Both the position numbers and the translations under genes were made by a program. Shown piece by piece: positions 15,764-21,024 of a stretch of 21,024 bases of DNA. Each line of letters opens with the position of its first letter. Positions within the stretch are counted from its first letter, which is position 1. Location of the stretch: NCBI GenBank assembly GCA_017995495.1, contig JAGOIS010000007.1:1-21024 (forward strand), in the 5' to 3' direction. The notes beneath the pieces are model-generated. The model saw nothing but the letters and a program-made list of their open reading frames with translations. It ran no database searches and was not told the DNA's origin. The stretch is from Candidatus Cloacimonadota bacterium (GTDB taxonomy: Bacteria > Cloacimonadota > Cloacimonadia > Cloacimonadales > Cloacimonadaceae).

Positions 15764-16273
15764 ATGCCTTATATTCTCTTACAACCTGTTGCCCAAACCG
15801 CCGCAGCCATCGGCGGAGGCAGCCCGGCCTACATCCTGGCCTGGGTGGGGATCTTCCTCATGGTGGCCCTCTCCGGCATCGGCAGCGCCTGGGGCACGGT
15901 TAACGGCGGTTCCGCCACCGTGGCCGCGATGAAAAAACGCGACGACATCTTCGCCAACTGCATGATCCTTTCCGCCTTGCCCGGAACGCAGGGGCTCTAT
16001 GGCTTCGGCGCCTTTTTCATCCTGATGGGGCACATCAAACCCGAGATGACCATGATCACCGCCGCCGCCATCTTCGGAGCCGGCCTCATCTCCGGCCTCA
16101 CCAACCTCATCTCCGCCTATTTCCAGAGCCGCATCGTGGCGAACGGCATCGAGAGCATCGGGAACGGCAACAACGTGTTTTCGAACACCCTGATCCTGGC
16201 CGTGTATCCCGAACTTTACGCCATCATCGCTTTCGCCGCCTGTTTCCTGATCAGCGGCATGCTGCCGCTCTGA
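15764..16273 (+). CDS. atpK: V-type ATP synthase proteolipid K, Na+-binding type
   Basis: This 169-residue duplicated proteolipid (four membrane helices) makes the rotor ring. Hairpin 1 has LPGTQGLYGF with no carboxylate; hairpin 2 has the ion-binding E150 in AVYPELYAI. The residues known to hold Na+ in Enterococcus hirae NtpK (L61, T64, Q65, Q110, E139) correspond to L72, T75, Q76, Q121 and E150, all shifted by exactly 11. This points to Na+ rather than H+ transport. TGGAGG precedes the ATG by six bases in a 12-base gap after atpI, fitting the higher copy number K needs. It is the last gene of the operon. Confidence 0.95.
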   Translation: MPYILLQPVAQTAAAIGGGSPAYILAWVGIFLMVALSGIGSAWGTVNGGSATVAAMKKRDDIFANCMILSALPGTQGLYGFGAFFILMGHIKPEMTMITAAAIFGAGLISGLTNLISAYFQSRIVANGIESIGNGNNVFSNTLILAVYPELYAIIAFAACFLISGMLPL

Positions 16274-16294
16274 TCCGCGCTTAAACTTCGATCC

Positions 16295-16319
16295 GGACAG
16301 GGGGACCCACCCCCTGTCC
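16295..16319 (+). terminator. Perfect hairpin after the V-ATPase operon
   Basis: GGACAGGGGG (16295-16304) pairs with CCCCCTGTCC (16310-16319), a 10-bp perfect stem with a five-base loop, 21 bases past the atpK stop. The following ATATTGTATC is only moderately T-rich, so it may be a weak terminator or an mRNA end stabiliser. Confidence 0.6.
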
Positions 16320-16344
16320 ATATTGTATCAACCGGGAGGAAACC

Positions 16345-16698
16345 ATGGACAACGAACAACCTGGCCCATACACCCCCGCGCCGCCCGCGGCGCCACCTCA
16401 ACCGCAGTATCAGGATCTGCGCCTGGAACCCCACCGGGGCACGCTGATCCTCGTATTTGGGATCATCGGCCTCTTCTCCTGCGCCATCTTCGCCATTTTG
16501 GCCTGGATCTTCGGCAACGAGGACCTCAAAAAGATGGACAGCGGCAGGATGGACCCCGCCGGACGTGAAAACACCAGTGCCGGACGCGTCCTGGGCATCA
16601 TCGGAGTATGCCTGAACCTGCTCGGTCTCCTGGCTGGGATCGTCGCGGTGATCTTCATGACCGGAGTGTCTTTGGCCGGCATGAAAGGGCTGTTCTGA
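16345..16698 (+). CDS. DUF4190-like small membrane protein
   Basis: This 117-residue protein has a proline-rich cytoplasmic N-terminus (YTPAPPAAPPQPQ) and two hydrophobic helices, about 33-52 (TLILVFGIIGLFSCAIFAIL) and 80-105 (GRVLGIIGVCLNLLGLLAGIV), with a short charged segment between. This is the pattern of DUF4190 proteins (GIIG-L repeats and AWIFGNEDLKKM before the second helix). Function is unknown. The start is supported by GGGAGGA four bases upstream of the ATG. Its last codons lie inside the first unit of an 18-bp tandem repeat. Confidence 0.75.
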   Translation: MDNEQPGPYTPAPPAAPPQPQYQDLRLEPHRGTLILVFGIIGLFSCAIFAILAWIFGNEDLKKMDSGRMDPAGRENTSAGRVLGIIGVCLNLLGLLAGIVAVIFMTGVSLAGMKGLF

Positions 16699-16758
16699 TC
16701 TGAACTGCTGTTTTGACCTGGCCTGCTGTTCTGATCTGAACTGCTGTTTTGGTCTGAC
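16687..16758. repeat. Four tandem copies of an 18-bp unit
   Basis: The units are 16687-16704, 16705-16722, 16723-16740 and 16741-16758, with consensus CTGCTGTTCTGATCTGAA. Alternate units match best: units 1 and 3 read CTGTTCTGATCTGAA, and units 2 and 4 begin CTGCTGTTTTG. The array starts inside the DUF4190-like gene and supplies its stop codon (TGA). Confidence 0.85.
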
Positions 16759-16787
16759 TTTTGCCGGCCGCGTCCCCTCCTGATCCG

Positions 16788-17192
16788 ATGCGCCTCCAGC
16801 TGGAAAAGACCAGCCGCTTCCCCGGCGGAAAAGGCCCCTTCTTCATCCTCGCTGTGGCGCTGGGGGCGTATCTGCTTCTCCACGTTGCCCTGGAAGGCGG
16901 CCTCCGGCTCTGCTGGTTCCAGACCCTCACCGGGATCAATTGCCCCACCTGTGGACTCTCAAGGGCCTTCCTGGCCCTGTTTCGAGGCGAGATCGGACTG
17001 GCCCTCAGCCTGAACCCCTTCATGCTGCTCTTCTCCATCGGGGTGTTCATCCAACTCTTTGCCACCGTGGTTTTCCGGCGCCGCCTCGCGTTGGAAGCCA
17101 CAGCCGGTGAACGCAGGGGCCTCCTTTACGCCTTCCTGGTGGTTTTTTTGCTCAACTGGGCCTGGGTGGCCTGCTTCTCCCCCACCGCCTGA
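16788..17192 (+). CDS. DUF2752 membrane protein
   Basis: This 134-residue protein has the DUF2752 signature: a cysteine-bearing region LCWFQTLTGINCPTCGLSRAFLALFRGE followed by ALSLNPFMLLFSIGVF. Three hydrophobic helices lie at about 16-36, 65-85 and 107-125. The CPTCG motif could bind metal or undergo redox change, but the family has no known function. No clear ribosome binding site is seen. ATG at 16788 is my choice; a TTG at 16761 would add nine residues. DUF2752 genes often sit with small membrane proteins such as its neighbour. Confidence 0.78.
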   Translation: MRLQLEKTSRFPGGKGPFFILAVALGAYLLLHVALEGGLRLCWFQTLTGINCPTCGLSRAFLALFRGEIGLALSLNPFMLLFSIGVFIQLFATVVFRRRLALEATAGERRGLLYAFLVVFLLNWAWVACFSPTA

Positions 17193-17246
17193 ATCAGTAG
17201 TACAGCCTCGCTCCACGCCAGCTCACCCGGGTTTCGCCCAGAAGTT

Positions 17247-17326
17247 CAGCTGGTCCGCCTCTCATCAGCCTCCCATTAACAACCCGCCAAACCAACGGGA
17301 GGTTGAGGGGAGGTGTATCAGAGGCG
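17247..17326. repeat. Dispersed palindromic repeat, copy 2
   Basis: This is a diverged copy of 7152-7234. CAGCTGGTCCGCC is followed by CCTCCC (17269-17274), TTAACAACCCG, AACCA, GGGAGG (17297-17302), a second GGGAGG (17308-17313) and AGAGGCG. Both copies lie in intergenic DNA next to minus- and plus-strand gene ends. Confidence 0.75.
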
Positions 17327-17383
17327 TACCTGAGAGGGCTCTGGGCGGGGTCCGGGGCATCCAATCTGCACGCCAAAACAAAG

Positions 17384-17409
17384 CAGCGGGACCGCTGAGG
17401 GTCCCGCTG
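17384..17409 (-). terminator. Intrinsic terminator of the hcp operon
   Basis: CAGCGGGACC (17384-17393) pairs with GGTCCCGCTG (17400-17409), a perfect 10-bp stem with a six-base loop. Read on the minus strand it is followed by CTTTGTTTTGG. It lies 28 bases past the hcp stop. Confidence 0.8.
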
Positions 17410-17437
17410 GCATACGAGGTGACAGAGCTTGTTGAGC

Positions 17438-19087
17438 TCAGGCCATGATGGCCGCGACGTCGGCATCGGCGTCGGTGATGGGCTGAAGCCCGAAGGTGTC
17501 GATGATCACTTTCGCCACGTTGGGTGAAAGGAAACCGGGGAGTGTGGGTCCGAGGCGGATGTTCTTGAAGCCCAGGTAGAGCAGGGCGAGGAGCACGGCC
17601 ACGGCTTTTTGCTCGTACCAGGCGATGTCGAAGGCCAGGGGAAGCTTGTTCACGTCGTCCAAGCCGAAGGCTTCCTTCAGCTTGAGGGCGATCACGGCCA
17701 GGGAATAGGAATCGTTGCACTGGCCGGCGTCGAGCACGCGCGGAATGCCGTTGATGTCGCCCAGGGGCAGCTTGATGTAGCGGTATTTGGCGCAGCCGGC
17801 GGTGAGGATCACGGCGTCTGAAGGCAGCTTTTCCGCCACTTCGCTGAAGTATTTGCGCTTGGGCATGCGTCCGTCGCAGCCGGCCATCACCACGAATTTC
17901 TTGATGGCGCCGGATTTGACGGCCTCCACCACCTGGTCGGCGATGCCCAGCACGGTGCGGTAGTTGAATCCGCCGGTGATGGTGCCGGTTTCCAGTTCCT
18001 TGGGCGGCTGGCAGGTTTTGGCTTTGGCGATGAGGGCGCTGAAGTCCTTCTGCTGTCCGGGCTGGCGGTCCGGGATGTGGGTGGCGCCGGGGTAGCCGGT
18101 CATGCCGGTGGTGAAGAAACGGTCCAGATAGGTCTGTTCACCGCGCAGGGGCACGATGCAGTTGGTGGTGATCAGGATGGGGCCGTTGAAGCTTTCAAAA
18201 TCCTCCAGCTGGTGCCACCAGGAGGAGCCGTAATTGCCGTGGAAGTGGGGGTATTTTTTGAAAGCGGGATAGTAGTTGGCGGGCAGCATCTCGCTGTGGG
18301 TGTAGATGTCGATGCCCAGGCCCTCTGTCTGCTGCAGCAGTTCCTCAAAGTCCTTCAGGTCGTGCCCGCTGACGAGGATGCCGGGGTTGGTTCCCACGCC
18401 CAGCTTAACCACGGTGGGTTCCGGCACGCCGTAGGTTTCGGTGTTGGCCTTGTCCAGCAGTTCCATCACCTTCACGGCGTATTCGCCGGTTTTCACCACC
18501 AGGGCGGTGAGTTCATCCGCGCCCAGGCCGGGGTTGATGGTGGCGGCGAGGGCCTCCATGAGGAATTTGTAGATCTCGTCACTCTCGTAACCGAGCATGG
18601 CGGCGTGGTCGCCGTAGGCGGAGATGCCCTTGAGGCCGTAGATCACAGTTTCGCGCAGGGAACGGATGTCCTCGTTGGCAGTGGCCAAAACGCCCACGCC
18701 GCGGCCGAATTCCTCGTAGTTTTCGGGCGCCACTTCAAAGGTCACGGCGTCCGGGCAGGCTTCGCATTTGTCGCCCAGGATCTCGCAGAGTTCGCGCTTG
18801 CGTTCGTCGCGTAGAGCGATTATCCGGGTGATGTCGGCCACGATCTGCTTGGTGTCCCAGTTGGCGTTGGTGATTGTTTTAAAAAGGCCCTGCATCACCA
18901 CGAGTCCGTCCCCGCGGTGGTAGATCCCCTGCTGAAGCAGCTTGGCGGAAACGTGGGCGAGGCCTTTCAGCGCGTGGATGGAAAGGTCGAAAAGGTGGCA
19001 AAGCTCGGGAGATTTTCCGCAAACTCCGCGCATGGTGCAGCCTTGGTTCAGGGCTGTTTCCTGGCATTGGTAGCAAAACATGCTCAT
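17438..19087 (-). CDS. hcp: Hybrid cluster protein (hydroxylamine reductase)
   Basis: This 549-residue Fe-S enzyme has an N-terminal cysteine motif C5-x2-C8-x8-C17-x5-C23, as in class I (Desulfovibrio-type, [4Fe-4S]) Hcp, and the length of that class. Cysteines later in the chain (for example [19 protein letters not shown] and [10 protein letters not shown]) match ligands of the hybrid Fe-S-O cluster. Hcp reduces hydroxylamine in vitro, and in E. coli it acts as a nitric oxide reductase under anaerobic conditions. AAGGAG precedes the ATG by six bases. The start is 12 bases from the end of the ferredoxin-cupin gene, so they share a transcript. Confidence 0.96.
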   Translation of the reverse strand: MSMFCYQCQETALNQGCTMRGVCGKSPELCHLFDLSIHALKGLAHVSAKLLQQGIYHRGDGLVVMQGLFKTITNANWDTKQIVADITRIIALRDERKRELCEILGDKCEACPDAVTFEVAPENYEEFGRGVGVLATANEDIRSLRETVIYGLKGISAYGDHAAMLGYESDEIYKFLMEALAATINPGLGADELTALVVKTGEYAVKVMELLDKANTETYGVPEPTVVKLGVGTNPGILVSGHDLKDFEELLQQTEGLGIDIYTHSEMLPANYYPAFKKYPHFHGNYGSSWWHQLEDFESFNGPILITTNCIVPLRGEQTYLDRFFTTGMTGYPGATHIPDRQPGQQKDFSALIAKAKTCQPPKELETGTITGGFNYRTVLGIADQVVEAVKSGAIKKFVVMAGCDGRMPKRKYFSEVAEKLPSDAVILTAGCAKYRYIKLPLGDINGIPRVLDAGQCNDSYSLAVIALKLKEAFGLDDVNKLPLAFDIAWYEQKAVAVLLALLYLGFKNIRLGPTLPGFLSPNVAKVIIDTFGLQPITDADADVAAIMA

Positions 19088-19099
19088 GATGTTCTCCTT

Positions 19100-20293
19100 C
19101 TATTTTTGTGGTTTGGGCATTTTGATCACGAGGAGGCGCAGGGGCGCGTCCGATTCGTTGAAAACCGCGTGGGGGATGTCTTTGGGGCTGTCGATCACGG
19201 TGTCGGCGGGGAAAGTTTGTTTTTCCGAGCCCACCTGCAAGGTGGCGCTGCCTTCCAGCACGTAGAAAGCCACGTTCACCGGGGTGATGTGGGCCTTGAT
19301 CTCGGCTCCGGGCTCCAGGGCCATGTACACGATCTCGCCTTCGGGGGCGTCGTAAACCTTCACGCCATACTTGCCGGGCTGGTCCAGAACGGGCGGGATG
19401 TCTTTCCAGGTGCGGCTTTGCAGCAGGCCGGAACTGCTGATGATCTCTCCCTCCACTGAGATCACGTGGGTTCTGAGGGCCAGTTTCTTTCCCGCCTGGT
19501 CCAGCGCCCTTTGCAGGATCACCTCGATGCCTCCGCAGCAGGGCACTTCCATGCGCACAACGGTAACGCTGTTGATGCGGTGCAGGGTGAAGATCTGGGC
19601 CAGCTTGTCCACGTAGCGGTCGAGGCCCTGGTCCAGCTTCGGGCAAAAGGTGATCACCACCTTGCCTTTCAGGAACTTGCGCTGGAAATCGCCAAAGGCG
19701 TAAGGCACGCAATCCGCCGAGATCAGCAGGTCGGCGTTCTCAAAGTAGTCGGAGGCGGGATTCACCAGTTGCAGCTGCACGGGCCACTGACGCAGTTCGG
19801 AATCAACTGTGGTTTTCGCGGTGGACGTAGCGGCCGGAGCGGGAGCCTGGACTGGAGTTGCCTCGGCGGCAGCGCCTGGTTTTTCGATCTTGCGGGCATG
19901 GGTTCCGGAGCAACCGCAGGCCATGGTTTCCTCCCGGGCGAGGTCTTCGATGTCGAAGCCTTTCTCCTTGAGGATCTCCAGCGCCTGGGTGTGGTAGGCG
20001 GTTTCGCCGTGGTCCTTCAAGTGTTTAAGGTGCGCCTTGATGGTGTTGGCGCCGTGGGGGATGATGTTGTCCAGGGTGAGAGCTTCGCTGTAGGGCTCGG
20101 CTTCGCGCTGCTCGATGCTGATGGCGCCTTCGGGGCAGGTTCCGATGCAAGCGCCCAGGCCGTCACAAAACAGATCGCTGACCAGGCGGGCTTTGCCGTC
20201 GATCATCTGGATGGCGCCTTCCGGGCAGCCGGTTACGCACTGGCCGCAGCCGCTGCAGCGGTCCGCGTCGATGGTGATGATGTCACGTTTCAT
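19100..20293 (-). CDS. Ferredoxin-like protein fused to a cupin, Hcp partner
   Basis: This 397-residue protein has at least three parts. Residues 1-60 are ferredoxin-like: C13, C16, C19, C23, then C43, C49 and C53. The expected fourth ligand of the second motif is L46 (CDGLGAC). The middle region has C126 and C128 in ACGCSGTH, an Ala/Pro linker of about 30 residues, then a domain with FCPKLDQ and EVPCCGGIEV cysteines. Residues from about 300 form a cupin (PGAEIKAH, FYVLEGSATLQVG, DIPHAVFN). It probably passes electrons to Hcp and may sense a ligand; that is inference. I chose the ATG at 20293, which has GAGG seven bases upstream and overlaps the tetR stop (ATGA). Confidence 0.85.
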   Translation of the reverse strand: MKRDIITIDADRCSGCGQCVTGCPEGAIQMIDGKARLVSDLFCDGLGACIGTCPEGAISIEQREAEPYSEALTLDNIIPHGANTIKAHLKHLKDHGETAYHTQALEILKEKGFDIEDLAREETMACGCSGTHARKIEKPGAAAEATPVQAPAPAATSTAKTTVDSELRQWPVQLQLVNPASDYFENADLLISADCVPYAFGDFQRKFLKGKVVITFCPKLDQGLDRYVDKLAQIFTLHRINSVTVVRMEVPCCGGIEVILQRALDQAGKKLALRTHVISVEGEIISSSGLLQSRTWKDIPPVLDQPGKYGVKVYDAPEGEIVYMALEPGAEIKAHITPVNVAFYVLEGSATLQVGSEKQTFPADTVIDSPKDIPHAVFNESDAPLRLLVIKMPKPQK

Positions 20294-20877
20294 TGGGGTA
20301 CCTCTATGAGTTTTATAATCGTTTGCCAAAGTTTTTCGCCCTCGCCGGGCAGGTCAAAAGCTTGTCCGCTCAGATTCCACTGGTTCACCAGAAAGCGCAT
20401 GGAGCCTACGATCACTCGGAAAAGCTGGCTGGGGTCGTGGGCGGGGTCGACGGCGCCCCGGGCCTGGGCCTCGCGCAGGTAATAGAGCACGGCGTCGCGG
20501 TGGGAACCGGTGATCCGGTCCATCTGGCCAGAGCTGGAGGGGTCGTAATGAAAGAGCTCTTCGGAAAACATCACTTTGGCCAGGTCGGGATGGGCGGAAA
20601 AAAGCTCATAACGGTTAAACACAAAGCGGTGGATCCTGTCTAGAGGCTGCAGGTCCGTGCCTTCCATTTCGGCCAGGATGCGTGAGGAGAGGGTTTCAAA
20701 ATGGGAGATGATCTTGGCGAGAAGGTCGTCCTTGCTGCTAAAGTGCCGATACAGCGCGGCTTCCGTGAGCTTGAGCTCCCGGGCGAGGTTTTTGGTGGTA
20801 AGGTGCTTATAGCCCTTCCGGGCGATCAGGGTGATCGCGGCCTGCACGATATCGTCTTGCCTGGGTGTGAGTTCCAT
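20290..20877 (-). CDS. TetR/AcrR family regulator of the hcp operon
   Basis: This 195-residue repressor has the N-terminal TetR helix-turn-helix: AAITLIARKGYKHLTTKNLA, then ELKLTEAALYRHFSSKDDLL. The rest is an all-helical ligand and dimer domain that I cannot assign to an inducer. It is the first gene of the operon and its stop overlaps the ferredoxin-cupin start by four bases. A palindrome 15 bases upstream of the start is its probable own operator, so it likely represses itself along with hcp. No clear Shine-Dalgarno sequence is seen before the ATG (CATCAAGGCTGGTTT), apart from AAGG. Confidence 0.9.
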   Translation of the reverse strand: MELTPRQDDIVQAAITLIARKGYKHLTTKNLARELKLTEAALYRHFSSKDDLLAKIISHFETLSSRILAEMEGTDLQPLDRIHRFVFNRYELFSAHPDLAKVMFSEELFHYDPSSSGQMDRITGSHRDAVLYYLREAQARGAVDPAHDPSQLFRVIVGSMRFLVNQWNLSGQAFDLPGEGEKLWQTIIKLIEVPQ

Positions 20878-20891
20878 AAACCAGCCTTGAT

Positions 20892-20911
20892 GTTAGTGAG
20901 TACTTACTAAC
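20892..20911. promoter_or_regulatory. 20-bp palindromic operator, probable TetR site
   Basis: GTTAGTGAGTACTTACTAAC is a 20-bp palindrome with one mismatched pair. It has the size and the TTAGT...ACTAA arms expected of a TetR-type operator and directly abuts the -10 box of the promoter. Confidence 0.75.
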
Positions 20912-20912
20912 T

Positions 20913-20940
20913 AATCTACCCAAGCCCGGGTTTTTGGCAA
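20913..20940 (-). promoter_or_regulatory. Promoter of the tetR-ferredoxin-hcp operon
   Basis: On the minus strand TTGCCA (20940-20935), a 16-base spacer and TAGATT (20918-20913) form a plausible sigma-70-type promoter (five and four matches of six). The -10 ends one base from the operator, so a bound repressor would block transcription start. Confidence 0.5.
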
Positions 20941-21024
20941 GCGAAATTTTTCCGGAAGCCCTCCTGACAGGGCTGGGGAAATGCTTTGGGTTTTAGCCGT
21001 GATGGCTTATATTTTTACTTTAAA

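Noticed and set aside
20957..20974. Hairpin AGCCCT/AGGGCT upstream of tetR as a terminator
   Set aside because: The stem is only six bases and no T-run follows in either direction. The neighbouring gene is outside the window, so no function can be supported.

Overview
This is a GC-rich bacterial window with closely packed genes. The genes suggest a Gram-negative anaerobe. It carries lipoproteins with clear lipoboxes and a V-type (not F-type) ATPase in the E / DUF2764 / A / B / D / I / K order known from Chlamydia and Bacteroides. It also has an oxygen-sensitive hybrid cluster protein and many short dispersed intergenic repeats. Together these fit a lineage of the FCB/PVC kind; Cloacimonadota is my best guess, but that is inference and not proven by the sequence.

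Left part (1-6895): a tRNA-Leu(CAG) is followed on the + strand by a DUF985-type cupin protein, a PIN-PhoH ATPase and an alanine racemase. The racemase carries an unrecognised C-terminal extension of about 260 residues. After a promoter-like sequence come two small lipoproteins that may be paralogues. A convergent minus-strand gene encodes a lipoprotein with a C-terminal TPR-like segment. Inverted repeats lie between the convergent genes.

Repeat island (about 6900-8790): there is no intact gene. It holds a G-quadruplex-type array of five G-tracts at an 8-base period, two copies of a dispersed repeat built on TGGAGTCC/TGGACT, an exact 26-bp duplication and a series of five perfect hairpins with loops of six or seven bases. 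It also holds a roughly 258-bp AT-rich element bounded by 32-bp inverted repeats of an 8-bp unit. At its right edge is the decayed 3' end of a minus-strand gene with a one-base frameshift, followed by its own terminator-like hairpin.

Central operon (8792-16273): the V-ATPase genes run E, DUF2764, A, B, D, I, K with stop/start overlaps (TAATG, ATGA, ATGA). The proteolipid keeps all five residues that bind Na+ in the Enterococcus hirae NtpK rotor ring, each at a constant +11 offset, so this is probably a sodium pump or sodium-driven ATPase. A perfect hairpin follows K. Two small membrane proteins (DUF4190-like and DUF2752) come next, separated by four 18-bp tandem repeats.

Right part (17384-21024): a minus-strand operon encodes a TetR-family regulator, a ferredoxin-like protein fused to a cupin, and the hybrid cluster protein Hcp. 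It starts at a promoter that abuts a 20-bp palindrome, the likely TetR operator, and ends at an intrinsic terminator. The set looks like a locally controlled nitrosative or redox stress module. A second copy of a palindromic dispersed repeat from the central island lies between this operon and the DUF2752 gene.
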